64,000 bases of DNA from Prevotella sp. P5-92 (lineage in GTDB: Bacteria; Bacteroidota; Bacteroidia; Bacteroidales; Bacteroidaceae): contig NZ_NPJG01000001.1 in NCBI RefSeq assembly GCF_002251245.1, positions 1 through 64,000 of the forward strand, given 5' to 3'. The notes under the pieces are model-generated. The model worked only from the letters and a program-made list of their open reading frames with translations. It searched no databases and was not told the origin of the DNA. The position numbers and the translations under genes were made by a program. Shown piece after piece: positions 8,401 to 16,559 of the stretch; position 1 is the first letter of the stretch; every line of letters begins with the position of its first letter.

Positions 8401-9293
8401 TCTTTACGGTGACAATTCCGTTAGGAAACAACCACTTGAAACCCGAAGAGATAGAAACCGCAGGCGAGGTTGACGCAGAGACAAAGGGACAGAGAAAACA
8501 ACCATCGAAGAACATCAGGGTACTCGTGGTGGATGACGACGAGGAGATAGCACAGTATATCTATAACGAACTGTCTGCCTACTATAGGTTTACCATCGTG
8601 CATAACGGTAAGGAAGCTATCAAGGTATTGCTCGGAGAACAAAGGTACGACATAGTGGTGTCTGACGTGATGATGCCGGAGATGGACGGCATCTCGCTGC
8701 TCCGTGCCATAAAGACAAATGCAAAGATAAGCGACATCCCCGTCATACTGCTCACGTCAAAGGCAGAGGTGGCTGACCGACTCGAAGGACTGAAACGCGG
8801 AGCTGACGCCTTCCTTGGCAAGCCGTTCAGTATCGAGGAACTGCAGATACGGATAGACAATCTCGTTGACAACTTCAGACGAATAAAAGGAAAGTATTCC
8901 GGACAGCAGGATCAGGTAGATAAGGTGGAAGAACTGAAGGTGGAAGGCAACGACGACATACTCATGAAGAGAGTGATGAAATCTGTCAATGCACATATCT
9001 CAGATCCAGAATTCAACGTCGAACGACTGAGTGCCGACGTGGGGCTTAGTCGTGCGCAGCTCCACCGCAAGATGAAAGAAATCACGGGAATCACTTCAAG
9101 TGAGTTTATCCGCAATATCCGTCTCGAACAGGCGGCAAAACTCATCAAGGAAGGAAAGATAAACATCACACAGGTGGCATATACCGTGGGATATAACAAC
9201 CAGACTCATTTCTCGACAGTGTTTAAAAAACACTTCGGCATGTCGCCAAGCGAATATGCTAACAACAAAGAAAACAATACACCAAATTATTAA
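5412..9293 (+). CDS. Hybrid two-component system regulator (HTCS)
   Basis: A 1293-residue one-protein signalling system. Domains in order: signal peptide (about 1-20); two seven-bladed periplasmic propellers with repeated IWVGT..GL-type blades (about 30-670); a Y_Y_Y domain (about 680-745); one membrane helix (about 750-772); HisKA with His791 in NATHDIRSP; an HATPase domain; a receiver with Asp1085 in VVSDVMMPEMDG; and a C-terminal AraC-type helix-turn-helix (about 1190-1285). The usual Bacteroidetes H-box is SHEFRTP, so THDIRSP is a mild variant. HTCS proteins bind oligosaccharides in the periplasm and activate nearby catabolic genes. Between GH43/symporter and GH67 genes it probably senses a glucurono- or arabino-xylan fragment. 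The GH67 gene starts 14 bp downstream. Confidence 0.92.
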   Translation: MKRILILTIIINVLLGVKAKADSGRLYTSDELTSSSVSCICQDNYGYIWVGTECGLNKFDGYHFMHYFADNKDTTTVSDSDISVLYVDKVGQLWVGTAHGLSRFDYHSQSFVRYSFPGDLSPRVSSIVENGNGLLIGTSGYGLFSIRKGTDMLRPESPKLQNSEEDYYNRMYFDPKGWLWRGSHEAKLSRYLLDKDNHTVKTERFSLPYGAAVCFLQKDKRTMLVVCLYGIMAYDLETGKLTDAGYDLSALYNNVSIRNAGYDKHHNLYVCTSGNGLMKIAAGTTKLVEAFADNILLTANANAVLIDKNENIWTTCYNRGLYKKDNTPKPFKCLVFSSNDIKTGSGLSSMTLGKDGRLWCTMQNNGIYVFDNNGTLVAHPKAPVGTGMIYCDNEGDYWLCTEKTMYKYNTAREEATPVANLDGWGLSCFVEDKAGRLYVSNFGKGLFVYDKKKGTSKSFSMNQYSKTKGYLWNDWIMAMTIDRRGMLWIATAKGVSRMNTKTGEFTKFDGDCLLPETNCTAIAEDRDGNIYVGTNSGLYRFSYDTNKIELVESSSVLYGKMINNVIADKDNNIWLGTSNGIWLCEHGTDRFLSYIHGYGLMSREYRRGSAVQKDGFICFGANDGITAFKPDDVKRMNISLGEIYLTNFFVAGRYEDCQQDRFTIPYGDSNFLMQFSMLDYSNTQNIRFEYRLNKNNEWTSIPEGSNTIYFNRMMPGTYRLEVRAVCNGIVSKNTKTIVLDVEHPWYNTTVAYLIYALMALAVVGMAFVMYRRHKRKELEEAKMQFLINATHDIRSPLTLILGPLSRLKTIIGDGNGKEYIETINHNAQRLLLLVNQILDERKIDKNQMKLHCNETEITEYVKNSMKSYVFRAEQRNISLVMDKKVDSLKLWIDRIHFDKVIANLLSNAFKYTPDGGSITISIDNDGKNGVIAVTDSGIGLREEKVERLFERFYQSKSAREVSSVGTGIGLNLCNALVCLHGGNITASNREDGIQGSVFTVTIPLGNNHLKPEEIETAGEVDAETKGQRKQPSKNIRVLVVDDDEEIAQYIYNELSAYYRFTIVHNGKEAIKVLLGEQRYDIVVSDVMMPEMDGISLLRAIKTNAKISDIPVILLTSKAEVADRLEGLKRGADAFLGKPFSIEELQIRIDNLVDNFRRIKGKYSGQQDQVDKVEELKVEGNDDILMKRVMKSVNAHISDPEFNVERLSADVGLSRAQLHRKMKEITGITSSEFIRNIRLEQAAKLIKEGKINITQVAYTVGYNNQTHFSTVFKKHFGMSPSEYANNKENNTPNY

Positions 9294-9307
9294 TAAAAAA
9301 GTCTGAT

Positions 9308-11224
9308 ATGAAGAAAGTATTATTTTTGGCTCTGTGCATGGTGATGTGCACGACAAATGTAGTGGCGGAGGACGGCTCGCGATTATGGTTGCGGGCCATG
9401 CACAACAAGACGAAAAACATCAAGGCCTCGTTTGACCCCAAGTATCGTAACACCATCGTCGAGAAGGCTGCCGACGAGATAAACCGCTATTGGCATGGCG
9501 ACGACATCTCGCTCGTGGTAGATAATGGCATGACGGAACTGAAAGACGGATTCCGTATAGAAGAGGGATGCATCAAGGCGGCTTGTCCTGCCGGCATCTA
9601 TTACGGCGCACAGGAGCTGATACGCAGACAGGAGGCAATGCTGCCAATGGCTGTCGGAGACAATATCCCTGCCTTCTCCCTCAGAATACTGAACCATTGG
9701 GATAATCTCGACGGAACAATAGAACGTGGATATGCCGGACATAGCATATGGCTGTGGGACGAGATACAAGGCCTGTCGGCAAAGAAGATGAAATGCTCGG
9801 CTTCGTTGAGAGCAAAGATCGAGGCTTATGCCCGCGCAAACGCGTCGGTAGGAATCAACGGTTCTGTGCTCAATAATGTGAACGCTTCGCCAAAGATGCT
9901 TTCTACTATATATATAAATAAGGTGAAAGTGATTGCCGATATCCTGCGCGAATACGGCATAAAGACTTATCTCTCTGTCAACTTCGCCTCGCCTATGGCT
10001 GAGGGCGGACTAAAGACGGCAGATCCTCTCGATCCGAAGGTGGCAAAATGGTGGAAGGCAAAGGCTAAAGAGATATACAAGGCTATTCCCGACTTCGGCG
10101 GATTTCTCGTAAAGGCTAACTCAGAAGGACAACCCGGACCAGGCGACTACAACCGCACTCACGCAGAAGGTGCCAACATGCTGGCCGATGCGGTGAAGCC
10201 ATACGGAGGCATCATCATGTGGCGATGCTTCGTATATGGAAACAAACACAAGGGCGAAGACCGTGTGAAGCAGGCTGTGACGGAATTCCTTCCTGAAGAC
10301 GGAAAGTTCCGTACAAACGTGATCCTCCAAAGCAAAAACGGACCGCTCGACTTCCAGCCACGCGAGCCATACGCCCCGGTTTTTGACGTGATGAAGAAGA
10401 CCCCGCTCATGGCCGAGCTGCAGATCACTCAGGAGTATCTCGGACAAAGCATCCATCTCGTGTATCTTGCGCCAATGTGGAAGGAGTTCTTCCAGTTTGT
10501 TAAGCCCGAGACTCTTGTGGGCATTGCTGGAGTGGCAAATATCGGCGACGACGCCAACTGGTGCGGTCACCACTTCTCACAGGCCAACTGGTATGCCTTC
10601 GGTCGTCTGGCTTGGAATCCGCAACTGTCGTCGGAGGAAATAGCCCGCGAGTGGCTTTGCCAGACCTTCTCGTGCGAGAAAGACTTTGTGGAGCCCATGA
10701 CAACAGTGATGAAAGAGAGCCGCGAGGCATGCGTTGACTACATGATGCCTCTTGGTCTTCACCATATCTTCAAGGGCGACCATCACTATGGTCCTGAACC
10801 CGACGGCAACCAGCCGCACTTCCCCGACGAGTGGAAACCCGTTTACTACCACAAGGCCGACCGCCAAGGCATCGGTTTCGACCGTTCGAGCCATGGCACT
10901 GGTGCAGTGAGCCAGTATCGCGAACCGTTCTGCAGCGAGTACGACAACCTCGCCACATGTCCTGAGGAATATATTCTCTGGTTCCATCATCTACCTTGGA
11001 ACTATAGGATGAAGAGCGGCCGCACGCTTTGGGGCGAGATGACCTATCTCTACAATCGTGGAGTGTCGGCAGTGGAAAGCCACATCGCCACATGGCATCA
11101 GATGAAGCCTTTCGTCGATAACCAACGCTTTGAAGAGGTTGACCAACGACTGAAGCTTCAGGAAGAGAACGCCCGTCTCTGGCGTGACACCTGTCTCAGA
11201 TATTTCAGTCAGTTTGCTGAATGA
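9308..11224 (+). CDS. aguA: GH67 alpha-glucuronidase, exported
   Basis: A 638-residue family 67 alpha-glucuronidase, which removes (4-O-methyl-)glucuronic acid from the non-reducing end of xylo-oligosaccharides. It begins with a signal peptide ending near VVAEDG, so it is probably periplasmic. Candidate catalytic residues are Glu273 in NSEGQPGP (acid) and the pair Asp348 (LDFQPREP) and Glu376 (ITQEYLG). The 28-residue gap between the last two equals that between D365 and E393 in the Cellvibrio enzyme as I remember it. Other family hallmarks are WDNLDGTIERGYAG and the Trp-rich GDDANWCGHHFSQANWYAFG stretch. The 14-bp spacing from the HTCS gene implies co-transcription. A terminator follows at 11265. 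Confidence 0.92.
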   Translation: MKKVLFLALCMVMCTTNVVAEDGSRLWLRAMHNKTKNIKASFDPKYRNTIVEKAADEINRYWHGDDISLVVDNGMTELKDGFRIEEGCIKAACPAGIYYGAQELIRRQEAMLPMAVGDNIPAFSLRILNHWDNLDGTIERGYAGHSIWLWDEIQGLSAKKMKCSASLRAKIEAYARANASVGINGSVLNNVNASPKMLSTIYINKVKVIADILREYGIKTYLSVNFASPMAEGGLKTADPLDPKVAKWWKAKAKEIYKAIPDFGGFLVKANSEGQPGPGDYNRTHAEGANMLADAVKPYGGIIMWRCFVYGNKHKGEDRVKQAVTEFLPEDGKFRTNVILQSKNGPLDFQPREPYAPVFDVMKKTPLMAELQITQEYLGQSIHLVYLAPMWKEFFQFVKPETLVGIAGVANIGDDANWCGHHFSQANWYAFGRLAWNPQLSSEEIAREWLCQTFSCEKDFVEPMTTVMKESREACVDYMMPLGLHHIFKGDHHYGPEPDGNQPHFPDEWKPVYYHKADRQGIGFDRSSHGTGAVSQYREPFCSEYDNLATCPEEYILWFHHLPWNYRMKSGRTLWGEMTYLYNRGVSAVESHIATWHQMKPFVDNQRFEEVDQRLKLQEENARLWRDTCLRYFSQFAE

Positions 11225-11264
11225 TGTTCAAACATGGCGGTGGCTGGTCAGCAGTTATAAATGT

Positions 11265-11304
11265 ATAATGGCAGTCGTTTAGACTTATAAACGACAGCCA
11301 TTAT
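11265..11304 (+). terminator. Intrinsic terminator after GH67
   Basis: Two 17-nt arms, 11265-11281 and 11288-11304, pair with one mismatch around a 6-nt loop, followed by AATTTT. Confidence 0.8.
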
Positions 11305-11335
11305 AATTTTATCTATATACCTTGTTGGTTTTATA

Positions 11336-11416
11336 TTCCGCACTGCGGAATGTACGTTCGCCACTGCGGAATGTACGTTCACCACTGCGGAATGTACGTT
11401 CCGCAGTGGTGAACAT
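11336..11416. repeat. Tandem 21-nt palindromic repeat, copy 1 of a dispersed element
   Basis: Three full units and one partial unit with an exact 21-nt period start at 11336, 11357, 11378 and 11399. The core TTCCGCACTGCGGAA is a 15-nt palindrome followed by TGTACG. A clearly related array sits at 50311-50391. Confidence 0.85.
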
Positions 11417-11689
11417 AAAACCGAAACGTGTCATTAGTAAATTACAGCAGGCAATTATATACAATTATTATAGTTGTCATTAGAAAATTACGACACTCGA
11501 CAATAAGACAATAACAACAGTGATATGTCGTTGCTTTGTTTACTGCTCTCATATTCACAGAGCAGCAATTGTAGAGGTATTGAAGAAAAACGGGATTTTC
11601 TTTTGTCATTTTCGCTCTTATAGATAAAAATCTCAGGCTTAGAAAAGAAAATAAATTCTCTTTTACTTCGCTTAATCGATTTTTTATAC

Positions 11690-11697
11690 TAACTTTG
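11690..11697 (+). promoter_or_regulatory. -7 box of the metG promoter
   Basis: TAACTTTG followed by CACC, 23 nt ahead of the metG start codon. No good -33 box is visible at the expected distance. Confidence 0.6.
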
Positions 11698-11720
11698 CAC
11701 CGAAATTAAAAAACGACGAA

Positions 11721-13787
11721 ATGGAAGATAAGAAATTTAAACGTACAACCATCACAGCGGCACTCCCATACGCCAACGGAGGAGTGCATATCGGACACTT
11801 GGCTGGAGTATATGTCCCGTCAGACATCTACGCCCGTTACCTCAGACTGAAGAAGCAGGAAGTGGTGTTCATCGGCGGAAGCGACGAGCACGGAGTACCT
11901 GTCACGATAAGGGCTCGCCAGGAGGGAATCACGACACAGGAAGTGGTAGATCGCTACCATTCGCTCATAAAGAAATCGTTTGAGGACTTCGGTATCTCGT
12001 TCGACATATACAGCCGTACCACATCAGACATTCACCACAAGTTTGCAGCCGACTTCTTCCGCACTCTCTATGACAAGGGCGAACTGGAGGAGATAACCGA
12101 GCTTCAGTACTGCGACGAAGTGACCGGTGAGTTTCTTACAGACAGAAACATCGTCGGCACATGTCCACGATGCGGAGCTGAGGGAGCCTATGGCGACCAG
12201 TGTGAGAAATGTGGCGCCACACTCTCACCCGACGAGCTTATCAACCCCACAAACAAGAACAACCCAGGACACGGCCTCGTGAAGAAGCCTACAAAAAACT
12301 GGTATCTGCCTCTCGGAAAATATCAGGACTGGCTGAAGCAGTGGATACTGGAAGGACACAAGGAGTGGAGACCGAACGTGTATGGACAGTGTAAGTCGTG
12401 GCTCGACATGGACCTCCAGCCACGCGCCATGACACGCGACCTCGACTGGGGCATACCTGTGCCAGTGGAAGGAGCTGAAGGAAAGGTGCTCTACGTGTGG
12501 TTTGACGCTCCTATCGGATATATCTCCAACACAAAGGAACTCTGCGACAAAGACCCTGAGCGCTGGGGCACATGGCAGAAGTGGTGGCAAGACCCCGACA
12601 CACGACTTGTTCATTTCATAGGAAAAGACAATATCGTGTTCCACTGCCTCATCTTCCCCGTGATGATGAAAGCACACGGCGGATACATCATGCCCGACAA
12701 CGTGCCTTCAAACGAATTCCTCAACCTCGAGAACGACAAGATTTCCACATCGCGCAACTGGGCAGTATGGCTCCATGAGTATCTCGTTGACTTCCCTGGC
12801 AAGCAAGACGTGTTGCGCTATGTGCTCACTGCCAACGCTCCCGAGACAAAAGACAACAACTTCACATGGAAAGACTTCCAGGATCGCAACAACAATGAAC
12901 TCGTTGCGGTATATGGCAACTTCGTCAACCGCGCCCTGCAGCTCACAAAGAAATACTGGAACGGCATCGTTCCTGCCTGCGGCGAGCTTGAGGAGATAGA
13001 CCGTAAGGCCCTTGAGGAATTTAAGGACGTAAAGAAAAACGTGGAGAAACTGCTCGACCAGTTCAAGTTCCGCGACGCACAGAAAGAGGCCATGAACCTC
13101 GCACGAATAGGCAACAAGTACATTGCCGACTGTGAGCCATGGAAGGTGGCAAAGACCGACATGAAGCGTGTGGAGACCATTCTCAACATCTCGCTCCAGC
13201 TCTGCGCCAACCTCGCCATCGCCTTCGAGCCATTCCTGCCGTTCAGCAGCGAGAAACTGCTGAAGATGCTTAACGTGGACCACTACGAATGGGAACAGCT
13301 CGGAAGCACCGACCTGCTCAAGGCTGGACATCAGCTTGGCGAGCCTGTACTGCTGTTTGAGAAGATTGACGACGAGACGATACAAAAGCAGCTCGACAAG
13401 CTCGAGGCAACAAAGAAGGCCAACGAGGCTGCCGCCTACAAGGCTGAGCCAATAAAACCAGAAGTGTCGTTCGACGACTTTGAGAAACTCGACATCCGTG
13501 TGGGAAGGGTTCTCAAATGCGAAAAGGTGAAGAAGTCGAAGAAACTGCTACAGTTCACCATCGACGACGGTAGTGGTACCGACCGCACCATCCTCAGCGG
13601 CATAGCTGCATATTATGAGCCGGAAGACCTCGTGGGCAAGGATGTGCTCTTCGTGGCAAACTTCGCGCCACGCAAGATGATGGGCATAGAGAGCCAGGGC
13701 ATGATCCTGTCTGCCGTCAACTTCGACGGAAGCCTCAGCGTGACAACAACGTTAAGAGAGGTGAAGGCAGGAAGCCAGGTGGGATAA
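11721..13787 (+). CDS. metG: Methionyl-tRNA synthetase
   Basis: A 688-residue class I aminoacyl-tRNA synthetase that charges tRNA-Met. HIGH is at residues 23-26, and the KMSKS-type loop is KISTS starting at Lys340. A zinc-binding CPRCG...CEKCG pair sits in the connective-peptide region. The C-terminal 110 residues (from about [16 protein letters not shown]) form the EMAP/Trbp-like tRNA-binding domain present in long bacterial MetG proteins, with the hallmark LDIRVGRVL. The length is normal for this form. It is monocistronic, with its own promoter. Its last 36 bp overlap, in antisense, the end of the convergent epimerase gene. Confidence 0.97.
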   Translation: MEDKKFKRTTITAALPYANGGVHIGHLAGVYVPSDIYARYLRLKKQEVVFIGGSDEHGVPVTIRARQEGITTQEVVDRYHSLIKKSFEDFGISFDIYSRTTSDIHHKFAADFFRTLYDKGELEEITELQYCDEVTGEFLTDRNIVGTCPRCGAEGAYGDQCEKCGATLSPDELINPTNKNNPGHGLVKKPTKNWYLPLGKYQDWLKQWILEGHKEWRPNVYGQCKSWLDMDLQPRAMTRDLDWGIPVPVEGAEGKVLYVWFDAPIGYISNTKELCDKDPERWGTWQKWWQDPDTRLVHFIGKDNIVFHCLIFPVMMKAHGGYIMPDNVPSNEFLNLENDKISTSRNWAVWLHEYLVDFPGKQDVLRYVLTANAPETKDNNFTWKDFQDRNNNELVAVYGNFVNRALQLTKKYWNGIVPACGELEEIDRKALEEFKDVKKNVEKLLDQFKFRDAQKEAMNLARIGNKYIADCEPWKVAKTDMKRVETILNISLQLCANLAIAFEPFLPFSSEKLLKMLNVDHYEWEQLGSTDLLKAGHQLGEPVLLFEKIDDETIQKQLDKLEATKKANEAAAYKAEPIKPEVSFDDFEKLDIRVGRVLKCEKVKKSKKLLQFTIDDGSGTDRTILSGIAAYYEPEDLVGKDVLFVANFAPRKMMGIESQGMILSAVNFDGSLSVTTTLREVKAGSQVG

Positions 13788-14792
13788 CTTTTCCGCCATG
13801 CCTCCCTCCACCGTCCAACCTAACCGTTGGAGCTTTGAGGTGGAAAAAATAGATTTCTTTACTACATTATAGCCCGATGCCTCCTTGGTGTCGGGCTTTT
13901 CTATTACCACACGCCTGCCGCCCAAAGAAGCTATCGTTTCTGCCAACTGGCGAATGGAGACGTTGCTGCCCGCGTCTGCTATGTTGTATGCCGAAGCCTT
14001 CTCACCTTTTAACAATATATATAGAAGGGCACGCACACAGTCAACTACATAACACCACGAACGGAACTGGCTGCCGTCGCTCTTCATGACAATATCCTCG
14101 CCACGCATCACGTTGCGCAGAAACTGGGCATAGACGCGGTTGTCGTGGCAGGTGAAAAAAGGACCATAGACATGGCACGGGCGGGCGATGACCACGTCGG
14201 CGCCATACTGAGCACAGTAAGATATGCAAAGCGTCTCGGCGGCGCGCTTCGACGATGGATAACAGGCACGCTGCGTGGCACAGTCCACATAACCGCTGTC
14301 TGTTTCGTCAAAAGCCTTTCCGTCAGGCGTGTCGATGGTTGCGCCTCCTTCGCCATAGACCTCTCCCGACGATACGTACAACATGCGCTCAAGAGAGTGG
14401 TCGATGCCATAGTCCAGCAGGTTTGACACGCCAAGGATATTGGCTTTTATCACCTCGACGGGAGAGGTGGCGAAAGCCGACGGCGATGCGCCGGATGCAG
14501 CATGAACGATGTAGTGGAACGTGATGTCTGACTGAAGTGGGAGGCTGACGTCGAACTTCAGAAAATGAAACCTTCTGTCTGATGTGTAATCAAGAAACCG
14601 CTGTCTGGCCCGCTCCTCGTCGCGCCCAGCGGCATAGACATGATAGCCTCCCTCCCGAGCCATTAGTACTTCGACCAAGCAACCGCCAATGAGGCCCGTG
14701 GCGCCAGTGACAAGGATGTTTTTCCCCTCAAGTTTCTCCCATGGCAACTGCTCTGCCGCCGCTTCCCTTATGTCGTCAAAATAGTCTTTCAT
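13752..14792 (-). CDS. NAD-dependent sugar epimerase/dehydratase (extended SDR)
   Basis: An extended short-chain dehydrogenase of 346 residues if started at the ATG at 14792. A TTG at 14813 would overlap the upstream gene, and I consider it less likely. It has the nucleotide-binding GATGLIGG motif near the N-terminus and a YxxxK active-site motif, YPSSK, followed by RAAETLC. A later RPCHVYGP stretch is typical of nucleotide-sugar epimerases and 4,6-dehydratases. It is the last gene of the LicD-cytidylyltransferase-epimerase operon and probably modifies a nucleotide-activated sugar or polyol for a surface glycan. The exact substrate is unknown. Confidence 0.8.
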   Translation of the reverse strand: MKDYFDDIREAAAEQLPWEKLEGKNILVTGATGLIGGCLVEVLMAREGGYHVYAAGRDEERARQRFLDYTSDRRFHFLKFDVSLPLQSDITFHYIVHAASGASPSAFATSPVEVIKANILGVSNLLDYGIDHSLERMLYVSSGEVYGEGGATIDTPDGKAFDETDSGYVDCATQRACYPSSKRAAETLCISYCAQYGADVVIARPCHVYGPFFTCHDNRVYAQFLRNVMRGEDIVMKSDGSQFRSWCYVVDCVRALLYILLKGEKASAYNIADAGSNVSIRQLAETIASLGGRRVVIEKPDTKEASGYNVVKKSIFSTSKLQRLGWTVEGGMAEKLSHLASCLHLS

Positions 14793-14800
14793 CTTATATG

Positions 14801-15517
14801 TTATTTCAGCCAACTCTCTTTTTCCACATGCATCAAAGCCTTGAGAATCTCAAGGTCTTCTACCGTCGTGACCTTGATGTTCTTCTCCGAACCGGGCACG
14901 ATATGCATCTCGCGTCCACCTAATTCCGCCATAAGGGTACAAGAAGCCACTGAGTTGGTGATGCCGCGTCGCGCAGCTTCCTCGTGGGCGGCAATGAGAT
15001 TGCAGAGACGGAAAGTCTGTGGCGTCTGGGTGCGGATGAGCTTGTCGCGCGGGATGCTCGTCTCGGTCGAGAAGCCATCGTCGCTCTCGAGTATCGCCTC
15101 GCGGCATTTTATGCCAGTGATGGCATAGCCATAACGTTGGCAGATGGCAATGTTAGAGGATATGATGTCTTGTGATAGCAACGGGCGTACGGCATCGTGG
15201 ACGAGGATGAGGTCGTCGTCTTTTATGCCGGCATCTTTCAGCCCGTATATGCCATTGTGGATTGATTCCTGACCGTTGTCGCCGCCCTTGAATATCCATT
15301 TCAGCTTAGTCACCATAAACTGGTTGGCGTATGACTGCAACACTGTTTGCCAACCGTCGAGACACACCACGGCGATGCCGTCGATGTCGGGATGACGCTG
15401 GAACGCAAGCATCGTATGAATGATGATTGGGCAGTTGTCAACGTGCATAAACTGCTTGGGTATGTCTTGACCCATACGGTTGCCGGAGCCTCCGGCAATA
15501 ATGAGAGCGTAGTTCAT
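14801..15517 (-). CDS. IspD/TarI-like cytidylyltransferase
   Basis: A 238-residue nucleotidyltransferase. The N-terminal IIAGGSGNRMG..IPKQF is the CTP-binding signature shared by IspD (methylerythritol-phosphate pathway) and TarI/Bcs1-type ribitol-5-phosphate cytidylyltransferases. Further matches are HDAVRPLL, QTPQTFR and KVTTVEDLEI. Placement between an SDR gene and a LicD gene argues for making a CDP-polyol or CDP-sugar for a surface polymer. The housekeeping IspD role is less likely but cannot be excluded. It starts 8 bp after the LicD gene ends. Confidence 0.8.
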   Translation of the reverse strand: MNYALIIAGGSGNRMGQDIPKQFMHVDNCPIIIHTMLAFQRHPDIDGIAVVCLDGWQTVLQSYANQFMVTKLKWIFKGGDNGQESIHNGIYGLKDAGIKDDDLILVHDAVRPLLSQDIISSNIAICQRYGYAITGIKCREAILESDDGFSTETSIPRDKLIRTQTPQTFRLCNLIAAHEEAARRGITNSVASCTLMAELGGREMHIVPGSEKNIKVTTVEDLEILKALMHVEKESWLK

Positions 15518-15525
15518 ATCTGTTG

Positions 15526-16407
15526 TTATATCTTTATGTCAGAGTGTTTCCTTATCTCCTCGATACTCTCGCGGCGATCCATGTTGAGATACGCGCGATG
15601 ATGTTTTTCTATGCGCTGTTCCACGGGCGGCAGCTGCATATAGTCGCCAAAGAAATGCCTTAGATACTTGTCGTATTCCTCTGGCAGCGGCACTTCAATA
15701 TCTTCAAACTTAAACATCTTTCCCCGTCCGAGCCATGCTTTGGGGAATGTCTCACGATAGCCATACGAGCCCGTATATACTTGTACGTTCTTGGCCTTGT
15801 CGTAGTCGTAGAGATGGCTTATGGCATCCATCTGCGCCAACAGGCGGCGGCGGATGGGACTGCGAAAGAAGTATGCCGCCGTCTTTATTGCGAAACGTCC
15901 CCATTCTTTCGGGTCGGCGAGTAGCGAGATATATTCCGCAAAGGTGTTGTGTGTGGAAACGGCATTAAGGCGGTTGATGACTTTCGTGTAGCGGTCTTTC
16001 AGCCTTTTCGCCTCGTCAAGGTCGTCGTCGGTGGCGTCGAGAGGGAAGATGTCCACGAAGAGACCTATGACGCAAGGACGCTCACGCTCTTCGACGAGCG
16101 TGGTGGTGCGGTCGGAGATCTTAGAGAAGTAAAGGGGATAATCGTCCCTGTCGTATGGAGTGACCAGCTCGTATTTTCCCCAGTCTTCGCTCTTGCTTAT
16201 CTCGAGCAGACGGTCGTAGTCGGGCCGAGGCATGATGACGTCGATGTCGTCGTCCCATGGGATGATGCCGTGATGGCGCACGGCACCTATTGCCGTGCCT
16301 GCACAGCAATAGAATGTCAAGTCGTGACGTTTGCAGATGTCAATGAACGCTTTGAGTATGTCGAGTATCGTGGCGTTCCATCTCTGCTTTATGTTTTTTA
16401 TGTCCAT
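15526..16407 (-). CDS. LicD-family phosphotransferase
   Basis: A 293-residue LicD-family protein. The conserved block FYCCAGTAIGAVRHHGIIPWDDDIDVIM (near residues 35-65) carries the acidic WDDDID motif of this nucleotidyltransferase-fold family. Members transfer phosphocholine or similar phospho-alcohols from CDP-activated donors onto glycans. With the CDP-forming enzyme downstream, it likely decorates the product of this locus. I place the start at the ATG at 16407 (MDIKNIKQRW). In-frame ATGs further upstream run into or past the promoter whose -7 box is at 16459-16466. Confidence 0.82.
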   Translation of the reverse strand: MDIKNIKQRWNATILDILKAFIDICKRHDLTFYCCAGTAIGAVRHHGIIPWDDDIDVIMPRPDYDRLLEISKSEDWGKYELVTPYDRDDYPLYFSKISDRTTTLVEERERPCVIGLFVDIFPLDATDDDLDEAKRLKDRYTKVINRLNAVSTHNTFAEYISLLADPKEWGRFAIKTAAYFFRSPIRRRLLAQMDAISHLYDYDKAKNVQVYTGSYGYRETFPKAWLGRGKMFKFEDIEVPLPEEYDKYLRHFFGDYMQLPPVEQRIEKHHRAYLNMDRRESIEEIRKHSDIKI

Positions 16408-16458
16408 TATATTTGTCTTTTCATTGCGCATGACAATAGCTGCACGCATATTCCCCGG

Positions 16459-16488
16459 CAAAGTTAGCGTTTTTTTCTCTTTCAACAA
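16459..16488 (-). promoter_or_regulatory. Promoter of the LicD operon
   Basis: Minus strand TAACTTTG (16466-16459) with TTG (16488-16486) 19 nt upstream. The predicted start near 16453 rules out the longest reading of the LicD frame. Confidence 0.65.
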
Positions 16489-16506
16489 AAATAATAAGGT
16501 GGTTTT

Positions 16507-16538
16507 TTGTCTAATGTCGGATAATTATTGTACTTTTG
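16507..16538 (+). promoter_or_regulatory. Promoter of the flippase gene
   Basis: TTG (16507-16509), a 21-nt spacer, then TACTTTTG (16531-16538) followed by CA. It is divergent from the LicD operon promoter. Confidence 0.65.
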
Positions 16539-16559
16539 CAAGCAAAAACGACAAGATAG

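Larger units (their letters stand above)
11225..11720. other. Intergenic region with terminator, 21-nt repeats and metG promoter
   Basis: This 496-bp gap holds the terminator of the GH67 transcript (11265-11304), a tandem palindromic repeat (11336-11416), an AT-rich stretch with the TAAATTACAGCAG-like sequence also found beside the second copy of the repeat, and the metG promoter. No coding frame stands out. Confidence 0.7.

Noticed and set aside
11336-11416. Possible small CRISPR array
   Set aside because: The period is 21 nt with no unique spacers. The units are palindromes in direct contact and no cas genes are near.
12708-13385. Long open frame antisense to metG
   Set aside because: Shadow of the conserved metG coding sequence, with no promoter or domain.
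14793-14813. TTG start for the SDR gene
   Set aside because: It overlaps the preceding stop codon, and an ATG at 14792 leaves the nucleotide-binding domain complete.
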